A stretch of DNA of 64,000 nucleotides, from the NCBI GenBank assembly GCA_948434005.1, contig CAOJEH010000003.1, positions 91,243 through 155,242 of the forward strand. The letters are read 5' to 3'. Under the pieces are notes generated by a model. The model searched no databases, had not been told where the DNA came from, and was given only the letters and a program-made list of their open reading frames with translations. Below are positions 34,008-43,748 of this stretch, in pieces; the stretch's first letter is position 1, and every line of letters begins with the position of its first letter. The position numbers were made by a program, and so were the translations under genes. The DNA is from an uncultured Mycoplasmatota bacterium. GTDB lineage: Bacteria; Bacillota_I; Bacilli_A; RF39; UBA660.

Positions 34008-36176
34008 TTAATTATCAAAAAAGTCATCAAAGAAATCATCGTCTTCTTCCTCATCATCTAGATTTAAGTTACTTTCTATAACTTTATCTTTATGTACTAT
34101 TTCTGAGGATTTATCGCCTATTACTTCCATTTTGCTATCTGCTTTTTTCTTCTTTTCCTCTTCTTTGTTTTTCTTTTCTTCTTCTTCAAGTTCAGCAATT
34201 TTAGCATCTATCTTTTTAACTAATTCATCAACATCAAAATCAGGAGTTGACTGTTTAGATTTTTCTTCATGAATAGGATTTTTGAAAGGATTTCCTATCA
34301 TATTATCTTTACCTACAGCTTGATTAGGCATACCTGGAAATGGCGGCATAGGCATATTAGGCATAGAGCCTCTATTAGGATTCATACCGCTTGGCATCAT
34401 ACCTGGAAACATTCCTCCATTAGGATTGTCACCATCATCTGCAGCATTCATCATCTCTAATAACTTTTTCTTCTTTTCACTTTTTACAAATTCTTTTATA
34501 TCAAATGTTTTAACAGTATTTCTTTTTCTAGTTGGATATTTAGCACTAGCGTACTTCTTTCCCCAATTAATTTTATAATCTGGTGTAAATGTTGTTTTAA
34601 ATGGGTTCATACGTAGTCTTTTTAAAATAACCTCATTTTCTTTCATACGTTGTAAATCTGCTACTGTTACAAGTGGAGTTGACGCAGTTTTATCATCTTT
34701 TTTGCTTTTTACTTCTCCACACATTTTTGAAATTTCTTCTAATGCTTTTAATTCTGTAGTAACTAAGTAAATAAGATTACCACAGTTACCTCTTAATGTT
34801 TCTGCATCTTCTTTTCCATATACACTATCTAACTGAGCAAAATTTTGAATAATCATTGTAAATCTTATTTGTCTACTTCTAGCTGCTGTAATCATTGTAG
34901 TTACATCTTTAAGTGGTGGCATATTTGCAAACTCATCTAGTAAGAAATTTGTTCTAACTGGTAGCTTCCCACCATGTTTTTGAGCAGTTGCAATTAATGT
35001 CTCGTAAATTTGTTTCAATAGTATTGTAACTAATGAGTGATATGTTTTCTTTTCATCTTGAATTACTATAAATACAGCAGTTGGCTTTTCACCAATAGAC
35101 TCTAAATCTATATCACTATAAGATAACATTTCACTTAAATTTTCACGTGATGCAAAAAGTTTAACTTTTTGTCTAAATACAGATAAAATACTTCCTTTAG
35201 TCTCACTTGGGGCCGTAATTGTAGCTGATGCATTAACTGAGGCTGCACTAGCAGGATCTTTAGTTCCGAAGTATTCTTTTATGTAGGTTGATCCACCAAA
35301 TTTATCTTCTCCAACAGTACTCATTAAATTTATACTATTGATATTTATCTCTTCTTCTTTAGCATCTTCAAATAGACCTAAAGATAATCCAGAAAAATAA
35401 TCTGCCGAAGTTTTTTCCCAAAATGGATCTGCATTTTTATTTGATTCATCATATAAAATATTTAAAGCTAGGTCATCTAGTAACTCAATAGCTTTATCTT
35501 GATAGCCAGATTTATACATTTTATATGGCAAGCTCATTGGATTCCAAGCGTTACCATTTTGTGGATCACGGAAGTTAAGTAATAAAATTTGGTAACCCTT
35601 TTCTCTAAGCATCAAACTTGTTTTTTCATAAATTTCACCTTTAGGATCTGTTATTATCATAGATTCTCTTTTTTTAGATAAAATCTTTACCGTAGGTAAA
35701 ATAACTGTTTGAGTTTTACCTGAACCAGTAGCACCAATAACTAAAGTATGATTTTCTCCATTATCTACCCATATATCATCGCCTTTATACATTAAAGGTG
35801 TACCTGCTGCTTTTGTTCTTTTATCATTAATACTTATTTTTTCTACATCTTTTAGTCCTTGAATTTCTTTATTTTTAGCCCATCTACTATAACCTTTATC
35901 CTTCTTTTGGGTAGTAAAACCGATACCCTTTTCCATATCAAAGAATCTTGATGAAACGCTTATAATTAGTGCTAGTAGCGCTATTAAATAAAAAGATATA
36001 GTTGTAGTTATATTTTCTGTTGAAAATGCTGGTAATGGATTTAATCCTGATAATGATCCATATGATGCTATAGATGAAATATTAGCTACTGCTAAAGCAA
36101 CTAAATATAGTAAAAATATTGCAAAAGCTATAAATATTGTTAAATCTTCTGGATCTGCTCTAAATTTTAATTTCAT
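34008..36176 (-). CDS. VirD4/TraG-type coupling ATPase
   Basis: A 722-residue type IV secretion coupling protein. Two membrane helices lie at the N-terminus (about 10-30 and 52-75). Walker A is GATGSGKTQTVI (about 142-153) and Walker B is NFLLDEFANMPP (about 408-419), with SRQIRFTMIIQNFAQLDSVYG (positions about 435-455) as the family's Q-rich motif. The last 150 residues are a Met/Pro/Gly-rich and then acidic tail (PNMPMPPFPGMPNQ), which may bind the substrate. In conjugation this ATPase feeds the relaxase-DNA complex or protein effectors to the channel. No relaxase is in the window, so the substrate is unknown. Confidence 0.95.
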   Translation of the reverse strand: MKLKFRADPEDLTIFIAFAIFLLYLVALAVANISSIASYGSLSGLNPLPAFSTENITTTISFYLIALLALIISVSSRFFDMEKGIGFTTQKKDKGYSRWAKNKEIQGLKDVEKISINDKRTKAAGTPLMYKGDDIWVDNGENHTLVIGATGSGKTQTVILPTVKILSKKRESMIITDPKGEIYEKTSLMLREKGYQILLLNFRDPQNGNAWNPMSLPYKMYKSGYQDKAIELLDDLALNILYDESNKNADPFWEKTSADYFSGLSLGLFEDAKEEEININSINLMSTVGEDKFGGSTYIKEYFGTKDPASAASVNASATITAPSETKGSILSVFRQKVKLFASRENLSEMLSYSDIDLESIGEKPTAVFIVIQDEKKTYHSLVTILLKQIYETLIATAQKHGGKLPVRTNFLLDEFANMPPLKDVTTMITAARSRQIRFTMIIQNFAQLDSVYGKEDAETLRGNCGNLIYLVTTELKALEEISKMCGEVKSKKDDKTASTPLVTVADLQRMKENEVILKRLRMNPFKTTFTPDYKINWGKKYASAKYPTRKRNTVKTFDIKEFVKSEKKKKLLEMMNAADDGDNPNGGMFPGMMPSGMNPNRGSMPNMPMPPFPGMPNQAVGKDNMIGNPFKNPIHEEKSKQSTPDFDVDELVKKIDAKIAELEEEEKKNKEEEKKKKADSKMEVIGDKSSEIVHKDKVIESNLNLDDEEEDDDFFDDFFDN

Positions 36177-36251
36177 ACTACAACTTCCTTTCTGCGATTA
36201 TTATAACATAAAACTAATATTAATTCTAGACTATGTTTTATATATATTTTT

Positions 36252-36761
36252 TTAAGGCATTTCAGTATCATCTGGTAAAGCTTTTTTAGCATCTTCTCTC
36301 ATTTCTTCTAAATCTTTTTCTCTTTGATAGTTTTCAGGATATATTATTTGCGTATAAGAAACACCTGTATCAGCTGATGTACTATCAGGAGTTAGTTCGT
36401 TACCTATATAACTATATTTAAAATTACCATTACCTAAATTAGTTATTTCAATTAAAGATTCATCTGCTCCTATTGCTAAAGCATAAAAGTATTTATCATT
36501 ACTAGCCTCATCAAAAGTATTATTATAAAACTCTACTCTATCACATATATAAAAATATTTATCATTTAAATACTCAATAAGACCATCTACACATTTATCT
36601 TTATCAGATTTAGATAAATTTAGTATATCATCATTTCTTAATCTTACATTCTTTTTAGTTATATAATTATTATTTTTAGACTGTGACATAAAAATTATAA
36701 AGAAAGCGATAACAGATAAGATAATTAATACAATTAATACTTTAATTACTTTTTTATTCAT
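36252..36761 (-). CDS. Membrane-anchored extracytoplasmic protein of the secretion block
   Basis: A 169-residue protein with one N-terminal membrane helix (about 7-26), a polar outside domain with two Cys (DKCVDGLIEYLN and FYICDRVEFYN), and a Glu/Lys-rich end. No family is recognised. Its layout (single helix, small outside domain) and its place between the CHAP hydrolase and the coupling ATPase would suit an accessory channel part, for example one in the position of VirB8, but I see no sequence proof. AAGGAG precedes the ATG. Confidence 0.65.
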   Translation of the reverse strand: MNKKVIKVLIVLIILSVIAFFIIFMSQSKNNNYITKKNVRLRNDDILNLSKSDKDKCVDGLIEYLNDKYFYICDRVEFYNNTFDEASNDKYFYALAIGADESLIEITNLGNGNFKYSYIGNELTPDSTSADTGVSYTQIIYPENYQREKDLEEMREDAKKALPDDTEMP

Positions 36762-36784
36762 AATAACTCCTTATAACTTTATTA

Positions 36785-38479
36785 TTAAAATATAGAACCT
36801 CCATTAATTGCTTTTACAACATGTTGTCCATGTAGACCTAATGCATAATACGGATCATTACCTATACTGTTTTGTCCCATAAATTCTAAAACATTCTTTC
36901 CATTTGAATGTCCCCATTTATTTGCAGGATTTTGATCATACCATTTTTTTTCCATAGATTTTGCTTCGCCTAATATTACATTTAGTATTTGTCCATTTGA
37001 CATATAGAAGTCTACTTTATCCCCTATTTCTCCAAATGTTGGAGTTGTTGCTATTATATATCTTCCCTGTAGTTTACAAAAACCTTTACTATCATGTTTA
37101 GAGCCTTCATTTATCCATTTATCTTGGACTTTTCTTTGAGAAGAATCTTCTGGGAATGCATAAGGATTAGTTATTTTTTTACAACATTTCATCATATTTC
37201 TAGAATGTGCAATTTCCGTTGCTGTAACTGCCAAATCAAATTCTCTTGTTGCATGGGTTCCTAAATTAGCTGGTAATACTATTTCTTTACCTGCTGTAAT
37301 ACCTACTGCATTATCAGAAGAAGTACATTCTTGAGTTGGATTAGCAAAGCCTACTACTCCTTGTGCTTCTAGATTTGAGTATTGATATGTATTTATTCTT
37401 ACTGCATTACTTGAGTTTCCTTCTACAGTTATCAATTTATTTGCTTCTTGATTGTATTCTTTTACAATACCTATATGACTTCTGCCTTTTGCTTTCCATA
37501 TAATTAAGTCTCCAGGTGTAGGAATATAACCAGATGTCAAATCACGAAAAGTTCCTGCCTTTTTAAAATAATCTAGAAAGCTACTAACAGCAGCAGTACG
37601 CGGTATAACTGAGGCATCTATTCCTGCCTCATTAGCACACCAAGATACAAAAGCTGCACACCATGCAGTTCCAGGTGAAAATCCTAAATATGATAAATAT
37701 TTAGCATGAGTTCCATTTGCTTCGTTATTTCCAACTTCAGCTTCTGCTATTTGTAAAATAGTAGTGTTTGATGCACAATTATTTCCAGAACTACCAGTAC
37801 CAGACATTCCTGTATCTTCATCTGCCCCTATAATTGCAGCAACAGCTCCCATTAAAAGAATAAAAAAGAAACATCCACCTAAAATAGCTATTTTAATTTT
37901 TGGATCTTTAAGAAATCCTGAGCCTGATATTTTACCAATTAAATCAAAATCCTTTTCACTTTCATCATCAGATGAACTACCATCTGATGAATCTGTGGGA
38001 GTTGTACTTTTTTTTCTCTTTCCACCAAACAAATTAGATGCTCCAAAACCTGGGGATGATTTTGATTGTTTATCCTTATCATCACCTGATTCTTTAGACT
38101 CTGAATCACTATTTTTTTCTCCAGGCAGACCACCATTATTCATTCCTCTAGCCTTTTTTAGCGCATCGATAGCTCCAGCATCCTCTAGTTTTTTTGCAGC
38201 TTGTCCTAGCCTACCACCTGTTAATTTATCTAGTTTAGCTATTTTATCTGCTGCTTTATCAAGTTTTTTATTAAGTCTCTTTCCAGCTATTGGCACTTTT
38301 TCTACTTTGCTAATTGCACCACCAGTTTTTGCATCTAAGGCTGCTTTTCCACCTTCTTTTATGACATTTTTAAGACTCTCTTTATCTGAATTGCCATTTC
38401 TATCAGCTTTATATGAATTTTCATTTGATGAATTAGCGGTGCTACCACCTAAATTGCTCTTATCATTTTGTGATGCCAT
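36785..38479 (-). CDS. CHAP-domain cell-wall hydrolase of the type IV secretion system
   Basis: A 564-residue protein. The first 190 residues are polar (Ser, Asp, Lys, Gly), followed by one membrane helix (about 194-215). A CHAP amidase/endopeptidase domain lies at about 240-375, with the catalytic Cys in TAWCAAFVSWCANEAG (near 272) and His in SHIGIV (near 334). After it comes a double-psi-barrel-like domain (about 470-535: GRYIIATTPTFGEIGDKVDF, GEAKS, and a closing VLEFMG). Such enzymes open the wall for the channel, as VirB1 or CwlT/TcpG do. The long cytoplasmic part is unusual. It lies between the VirB4 and VirD4 genes. Confidence 0.88.
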   Translation of the reverse strand: MASQNDKSNLGGSTANSSNENSYKADRNGNSDKESLKNVIKEGGKAALDAKTGGAISKVEKVPIAGKRLNKKLDKAADKIAKLDKLTGGRLGQAAKKLEDAGAIDALKKARGMNNGGLPGEKNSDSESKESGDDKDKQSKSSPGFGASNLFGGKRKKSTTPTDSSDGSSSDDESEKDFDLIGKISGSGFLKDPKIKIAILGGCFFFILLMGAVAAIIGADEDTGMSGTGSSGNNCASNTTILQIAEAEVGNNEANGTHAKYLSYLGFSPGTAWCAAFVSWCANEAGIDASVIPRTAAVSSFLDYFKKAGTFRDLTSGYIPTPGDLIIWKAKGRSHIGIVKEYNQEANKLITVEGNSSNAVRINTYQYSNLEAQGVVGFANPTQECTSSDNAVGITAGKEIVLPANLGTHATREFDLAVTATEIAHSRNMMKCCKKITNPYAFPEDSSQRKVQDKWINEGSKHDSKGFCKLQGRYIIATTPTFGEIGDKVDFYMSNGQILNVILGEAKSMEKKWYDQNPANKWGHSNGKNVLEFMGQNSIGNDPYYALGLHGQHVVKAINGGSIF

Positions 38480-38504
38480 TAGTAATCACCTACTTCTTTT
38501 TAGA

Positions 38505-40295
38505 CTATAATCCTCCTCCGCTACCGAATGAATCTAATTCTTCTTTGGTAACAGTTATATTAATTCTCATACGTCTATTTCCACATACAAATAATGCTTC
38601 TCCTTGAGAATAGTTTTTAATACTCTCTTTTTCACTTTCATTTAAATCTATTAATAAACTTAAATCTTCTACCGCTTGTTTTTTAAGACCCATTACTAAA
38701 TAATAAGATGCATTATCAAATATTGCTTTACCTTGAGTAATAATTTCTTGAGATGCAAAATCACTTGGTTGTTGAGTTATAATAATTGTACCAGTATTGT
38801 ACTTACGTGCACGTCTTTGAACTTGTGCTAAAAAGTCCGCACCTAATCTATTATGATCACCTAATAATACATGTGCTTCATCAATCATAAGCACTGTATC
38901 AACAGATAAATCAAGACATAGACCCCATGCATATTTTAATACGTTAAAGAATAATGCATTTTTTACATTAGAATCACTATTCATTAATTCTTTAATATTA
39001 AATACCATGAAATCACTATTTCTATTAATTGTTGTATGTCCATCAAAATAAAATTTTAATTCTTTAGTAATTGGTCTAACTTTTAACTCTAGTCTTTCCA
39101 TAATATCTCTTTCTTGAGTTTGCTCTGTCATGGACATTAATTTACCTTTAATAGTAGCATATACATCACTAAAAGTTGGATAATCTTCTGATGTAAAACC
39201 TGAAAAATCTGTATTGTAGTCTATTCCAAAACGTTTATATGTATCTTGTACTATTTCACTAAACATAGTAAGAACATCTTCTTCAATAGATGGATCATAA
39301 TATTTCATAAAGGCTTTTAGAAATTGAAGAGTTCTTGTAAGTACTGTATAACCAAGTCCTTGTTTTATTTCTTCTTCATCTGCATCTATTACCACTTCAA
39401 GTGGATTTATTAATCCAAATTCTCCACCTTTACCAATATCTACTTGATCTCCACCAAATGTTCTTGTAATTTCTGCAAGCTCATTTTCTGGATCGATAGC
39501 TACTATTTGACATCTATTTCTAATGTGTGTTCTAAGCATTAGTTTAGCGGCAGTTGATTTACCACTTCCTGATGTACCTAAAATAATCATATTGGCATTA
39601 TTTCTATTATTTTCTTTTCTTATTTTATATAAAAATTGATTAAATAATATTACTCCTCCTGAAAAATCAACTCCAAGTAGTGTTGATAATCCTGGATCTT
39701 TAATACTATCAAATATAAATGGATACATTGCGGCAATAGTAACAGATGGAATTGGAGTCCCTATTCTCTCTTCTATATCTTGTGATGGGAATATAGGTAA
39801 GATTGATTTTAGAACTTTTTCTTGTTCAAATCTTAATGATATTGCTCTTAATTCCATAGCATCCAAATAATTTTTAACATTTACTTTCTTTAATTCTAAC
39901 TCTTCTTTAGTATCAGCAGTAATCATAATGTGCATCTGAAAATCAAAGATACGAGCTTGGGAAGCTGCTAACATAGATATGAAATATTCCAAACTCTCGT
40001 AATCTTGTCTAATTCTTTCTTTAGATGTTTGGTCTTTTTCTCTAGTATATCTTTCTTTTAAGTCGGCGACTTGTTTATTTAACATCTTTGAAATCATACT
40101 GAATGGTACAGGAAGATGCTTTACAACAACTTTTATTCCTGACATATTTGTTAATGTAGATAAATACCCAGGTTGGATATATCTAGGATATGATACAACT
40201 GTTAGTATAGTTGCATATTTATCACTTATAAAGAAATCACTTGGGTTAAAGTGTAATCCTTTTGGCGCTAACTGCCCTCTTATACTTATACTCAT
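38505..40295 (-). CDS. VirB4/TraE-type secretion ATPase
   Basis: A 596-residue ATPase that powers assembly and transport in type IV secretion. The N-terminal 220 residues include the CagE/TrbE/VirB-like region (YIQPGYLSTLTNMSGIKVVV, KHLPVPFSMISKML). Walker A is ILGTSGSGKSTAAKL (about 232-246), Walker B is TVLMIDEAHVLLGD (about 462-475), and the RARKYNTGTIIITQQPSDF stretch (about 491-509) is typical. Translation is coupled to the upstream gene by an ATGA overlap. Members in Gram-positive elements are often 800 or so residues; the missing front part seems to be encoded by the gene upstream. Confidence 0.94.
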   Translation of the reverse strand: MSISIRGQLAPKGLHFNPSDFFISDKYATILTVVSYPRYIQPGYLSTLTNMSGIKVVVKHLPVPFSMISKMLNKQVADLKERYTREKDQTSKERIRQDYESLEYFISMLAASQARIFDFQMHIMITADTKEELELKKVNVKNYLDAMELRAISLRFEQEKVLKSILPIFPSQDIEERIGTPIPSVTIAAMYPFIFDSIKDPGLSTLLGVDFSGGVILFNQFLYKIRKENNRNNANMIILGTSGSGKSTAAKLMLRTHIRNRCQIVAIDPENELAEITRTFGGDQVDIGKGGEFGLINPLEVVIDADEEEIKQGLGYTVLTRTLQFLKAFMKYYDPSIEEDVLTMFSEIVQDTYKRFGIDYNTDFSGFTSEDYPTFSDVYATIKGKLMSMTEQTQERDIMERLELKVRPITKELKFYFDGHTTINRNSDFMVFNIKELMNSDSNVKNALFFNVLKYAWGLCLDLSVDTVLMIDEAHVLLGDHNRLGADFLAQVQRRARKYNTGTIIITQQPSDFASQEIITQGKAIFDNASYYLVMGLKKQAVEDLSLLIDLNESEKESIKNYSQGEALFVCGNRRMRINITVTKEELDSFGSGGGL

Positions 40296-40855
40296 ACTGG
40301 TATCACCGTCCCAAACTCTGTAGTTTGTCCACCATTTAAGAAGTTATCTAAAATTACTCTTAAATCATCATTACTCACCTGTTTGGCATTCAAACCACAT
40401 GTAGCAAGACCATTTATTAATAGTCTAATTTTCTTTTGTAATTTGTCATCATCTTTTTCTTTAAATAGAAAATAGTATTCTGTATCTACAACATTGTTAT
40501 TAATAAATGTATTACACTTTTCTATATCCTGAAGAATTAATTTTCTTATAGCTTGATTTGGTGTACTATTAAGCTCTAATTGTAGTTGAGATATATATAT
40601 AGAAATATCAACTGGTCTATCCGCAACAACTAACCAAAATTCAAAATCAATCATATTATAAAAGTTTTTCAAACTGATTAAAACACTATTTTGAGAACTA
40701 TCATCAAGTATAAATATATTTTTTGGTGTTATCTTAACACCAGACACTTTATTATTTCCATAAGTTATTATTGTACTATTTTCAATATTTTTAACTGGTA
40801 ACCAATCTTCACTTGATTTTCTTACGTTTTTGTTTTCTGATGCCAAGGCCAACAC
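40292..40855 (-). CDS. Separate N-terminal part of VirB4 (TrsD-like)
   Basis: A 187-residue soluble protein whose pattern (GVKITPKNIFILDD, LKNFYNMIDFEFWLVVADRPVDISIYI, DTEYYFLFKE) matches the front domain of VirB4/TraE-type ATPases of Gram-positive elements. The ATPase itself follows with a four-base overlap, so VirB4 appears split in two cistrons. The start is uncertain: a GTG at 40855 and a TTG one codon later both follow AAAGGA, and both lie inside the end of the PrgI-like gene, giving a 47-base overlap that suggests tight coupling. Confidence 0.75.
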   Translation of the reverse strand: MLALASENKNVRKSSEDWLPVKNIENSTIITYGNNKVSGVKITPKNIFILDDSSQNSVLISLKNFYNMIDFEFWLVVADRPVDISIYISQLQLELNSTPNQAIRKLILQDIEKCNTFINNNVVDTEYYFLFKEKDDDKLQKKIRLLINGLATCGLNAKQVSNDDLRVILDNFLNGGQTTEFGTVIPV

Positions 40856-41141
40856 ACCATCCTTTCCATTTATATCTTCTTTGGTTCTTAAAAAATTCTA
40901 TTAGCTCTGAAATAACAATTAACATATTATGATAATATGGTACAGGAACTACTAGAAATCCTGTTATTAAAGCAGGTGCTAATATTATTATAGTTACCAA
41001 AGTAGATGTCATCTGTATAGTTAATAAAAACAATAATGTTATTAATATACCTGAACCAAATAAAACCAAATCTACTGGTCTAAATAGACCTAAAATAAGT
41101 TGTCCTTTCTTTGTATTTGCAGGAATCAAATAATGGTTCAC
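40809..41141 (-). CDS. PrgI/VirB3-like inner membrane protein
   Basis: A 110-residue protein with two close hydrophobic helices (about 26-46 and 49-68) and a basic C-terminal tail. The start MNHYLIPANTKKGQLILGLF and the LRP-type turn before the first helix are typical of the PrgI/TcpE group that stands in for VirB3 in Gram-positive systems. It lies directly upstream of the VirB4 genes, the conserved place for it. The start is a GTG behind GGGAG. Confidence 0.82.
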   Translation of the reverse strand: MNHYLIPANTKKGQLILGLFRPVDLVLFGSGILITLLFLLTIQMTSTLVTIIILAPALITGFLVVPVPYYHNMLIVISELIEFFKNQRRYKWKGWCVGLGIRKQKRKKIK

Positions 41142-41159
41142 TGTATCACACTCCCTTTA

Positions 41160-43214
41160 TTATTTAAATTTATTAGGATCATCTGCTGACCAAGTATTGT
41201 CACGATGTCTATCTCCATCAGACTGTCGTCTACCTAATACTCTATCTGTCATACCTTGATGTTCAGTTGACGTATCAAGATTATTTCTTTTAGCAAAGAA
41301 GCCGCGTCTATGATCTTCTTCAAATGTAGTTTCAACATGATGCTTCTGACCAAATTCCAATGCTCGCTCGTAGTTTGTCTTAGCAGCACCATGTGTTTTC
41401 TTTTGAGCCTCCACTCTACTATTCAAAGCATCTCTAATAGCTTCATCTTTTCCAGTAAATGTTCCAATAACTCTTCCCCTTGCATCAGTTTTAGTATATA
41501 CAGTTTGACCTGCAGCATTTGTTCCTGTTGCGGTATAATTATCATTATTTAATATATCATCTTGTTCCCCTGCTGACATTTGCCCATTTTGATATCTATT
41601 AAGATCTCCTTGAAATCTTGCTAATTTATTCTCTTCATTATACATTCTGCCTTTTGCTTTTTCCAACTCCCCATGAGTAACACCGTATTGTGAAGCTTTC
41701 CTAACCATAGCATCTCGTTGCAAATTACCTTTCAGTCTATTTGCTATTCCTCCTCGTGCTTTTTCATCTCCTGTTCTTATTTGAGCAGCCAAATTACTAC
41801 CTGTACCCCATGCAGATGGTGCTTGCTTTCCTTGAGCAGCAGCTTCTGCTGAATTTTGCATTGCTTCTAATGCACCTGCTCCTGCTCCTGCTAATCCAGC
41901 TCCTCCCATACGGGCACCTGCTCCTCCTAAAATGCCTGATAAGCCGACGTTTGACATCATACCTTTTAGGCCAAGAGCATCTCGGATAAATTTAGGTGCA
42001 CTTTTAGCAAAGAAAAATAAACCTATTATTATAAATATTGATGAAAACACTCCAACGATACCATTTGTAATAGGTAGGTCTAAACCATTTTCACATATAT
42101 CTTGAACTAAAAATACTATAAAATAAATAATTGCTAATCTAATAAACAAATCAGCATATGTTGAAATAAGTGCTTTCATCCATGCTGCAAAGGAACCATT
42201 TTCACTTGATTTTGGATCAACATAGCTAATTATTGGTATTGGTGCAAGCAATCTAAGAATAGCTAATTTTAACGCTCTTATTGCTATATCAATACAGTAA
42301 CCAATTAATACTACTAATAACAATATTCCACAAATAGTTGATATAATTGGTGTATAAGTAAACATCCATCTATTTTCTGTATTTTTATCACTAGCAGTAA
42401 GAAGATGAAATCCTGGACCATCATTACAATACTCTGTTATATTATCTGGGCTAATAACATCCATTATATTATCGGCTTTTATATAGTTATTTAACTGTTC
42501 CATTTCGGAAGGTGAATATCCATCACCATGCACACTACTACATATATAATCATCTTCAGTTATTTTACCTTTACCAGTTGCACTTTCATCTAGATTTATT
42601 CTTACAAACCCCTTTAAAACATATATAGCCAAATCATTTGCTTGATCTTCTAATCCTTTACTATTTTTTGATACATCGTATTTATTACTATTATCGCCTA
42701 AAACCAGTTTTACTAAAACATTTCCTTTTAAGACCCGTTCTTGCAAAGAATATAGTGTTCCAAAAAGTAAACCACTTTGATTCAAATGATAGTTATAACT
42801 TTTAACCTTACCATCTTTAGCTGCTTGGATTTCTGATGAGGTAAGCGGAATACTAAGTGGGATTATTGCTGCAAACATTGCTAACATTGCAATTAATCTA
42901 GTGATTATTTTACCCATACCTTTTTTTTGGTCTGTTAAATAATCTGGGTTTATAACTGCGTGTAATAATGATATGGACAGTTTAAATATCATGAAAACGC
43001 CTATTATAAGTTGGACTCTACTATAAAAAGCTTTTATGGTATTGGAAGAAAATATAGTTGAATCAGCAATATTAAATAATATTTCATACACTACCGTAAC
43101 CAATGAATAAACTGCCATATCAAATATTGATAAGATTCCTCTAATAGCCTGCAAAAACCAATTGGGCTTAGAGTTATCAGTATCCATACCACTTACTGCA
43201 CCTATTTGAAACAT
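41160..43214 (-). CDS. VirB6/TrbL-like channel protein
   Basis: A 684-residue polytopic membrane protein. About eight hydrophobic segments lie in residues 20-440, with a large extracellular loop (about 130-290) that holds Cys residues. A Gly/Ala-rich hinge follows (about 445-480, GGAGARMGGAGLAGAGAGAL), and then a polar cytoplasmic tail of 200 residues. This is the design of VirB6/TrbL/TcpH proteins that form the inner-membrane channel. ATG at 43214 is chosen because GAGGTG stands before it. It lies between the VirB2-like genes and the PrgI-like gene. Confidence 0.85.
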   Translation of the reverse strand: MFQIGAVSGMDTDNSKPNWFLQAIRGILSIFDMAVYSLVTVVYEILFNIADSTIFSSNTIKAFYSRVQLIIGVFMIFKLSISLLHAVINPDYLTDQKKGMGKIITRLIAMLAMFAAIIPLSIPLTSSEIQAAKDGKVKSYNYHLNQSGLLFGTLYSLQERVLKGNVLVKLVLGDNSNKYDVSKNSKGLEDQANDLAIYVLKGFVRINLDESATGKGKITEDDYICSSVHGDGYSPSEMEQLNNYIKADNIMDVISPDNITEYCNDGPGFHLLTASDKNTENRWMFTYTPIISTICGILLLVVLIGYCIDIAIRALKLAILRLLAPIPIISYVDPKSSENGSFAAWMKALISTYADLFIRLAIIYFIVFLVQDICENGLDLPITNGIVGVFSSIFIIIGLFFFAKSAPKFIRDALGLKGMMSNVGLSGILGGAGARMGGAGLAGAGAGALEAMQNSAEAAAQGKQAPSAWGTGSNLAAQIRTGDEKARGGIANRLKGNLQRDAMVRKASQYGVTHGELEKAKGRMYNEENKLARFQGDLNRYQNGQMSAGEQDDILNNDNYTATGTNAAGQTVYTKTDARGRVIGTFTGKDEAIRDALNSRVEAQKKTHGAAKTNYERALEFGQKHHVETTFEEDHRRGFFAKRNNLDTSTEHQGMTDRVLGRRQSDGDRHRDNTWSADDPNKFK

Positions 43215-43236
43215 CACACGCACCTCTTTTCTTTTT

Positions 43237-43653
43237 TTATTTTAAACCACATGCTGGATTATCAGTTGAAAAACCAAATACCGACAATAAAACTCCTGTT
43301 AATAAAGGCACAAAGAATAAAGCTACTGCAGCTAATATTCTTTTAATAAACCTTGATTGCGCTTTTTTCATATTCTCTTCATCTGATGTAATTATAGCTT
43401 TTCCCATATCTATGCTTCCAAGAACAATAGCAATAGTTGGACCAAGAACCTTTATATAATTAAGTATTTTTTGAATAAGCCAAGCAGTTGAATTTGGACT
43501 ATTGATATCTCCAAAGATAGCAGTAGTATTACCTTCACATTCATCTATATCTGCTATTAGTATAACATCATTAAAATCAAGTGTTTTAGCTTGGATAGTA
43601 ACAGGAATTACTATCAAGACAAATAAAATAATTATGAATATTTTTTTTATCAT
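43237..43653 (-). CDS. VirB2/TrbC-like pilin or small channel subunit (copy 2)
   Basis: A 138-residue secreted or membrane protein. It begins with a signal peptide (KKIFIIILFVLIVIPVTIQA, cut likely after AQA-type QA). After a short Cys-containing outside part come two hydrophobic helices joined by a basic loop: VLGSIDMGKAIITSDEENMK, KAQSRFIKRILAA. That loop is the same as in the copy 1 gene upstream (GTIDLGKAVISSDDKEVKAAQSR). Two-helix proteins with a short basic loop are the hallmark of VirB2/TrbC pilins. ATG at 43653 is chosen on the ribosome site. Confidence 0.75.
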   Translation of the reverse strand: MIKKIFIIILFVLIVIPVTIQAKTLDFNDVILIADIDECEGNTTAIFGDINSPNSTAWLIQKILNYIKVLGPTIAIVLGSIDMGKAIITSDEENMKKAQSRFIKRILAAVALFFVPLLTGVLLSVFGFSTDNPACGLK

Positions 43654-43700
43654 TAACGACACATCCTAACATTATCGCATACTATTATAATTATAACAAA

Positions 43701-43738
43701 AAAAAAAGTAAATAGCAATTAATATTGTCATTTACTTT
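43701..43738 (-). terminator. Internal terminator between the two VirB2-like genes
   Basis: On the minus strand AAAGTAAAT (43730-43738) pairs with ATTTACTTT (43705-43713), with a further inner CAATATTAATTG stem, followed by ten T. It follows the copy 1 gene and precedes copy 2, so it should reduce read-through into the secretion genes. Confidence 0.85.
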
Positions 43739-43748
43739 ACTAATTCTA

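Noticed and set aside
37764..38510. A 248-codon open frame on the plus strand
   Set aside because: It lies fully antisense to the CHAP hydrolase gene, has a Ser/Pro/Leu-rich composition typical of the mirror of a Ser/Asp/Lys-rich coding region, and no ribosome site.
40809..41141. TGA read as tryptophan (a mycoplasma-type code)
   Set aside because: TGA ends the PrgI-like gene and the VirB4 front-part gene at sensible places, and Trp is coded by TGG throughout, so the standard bacterial code applies.
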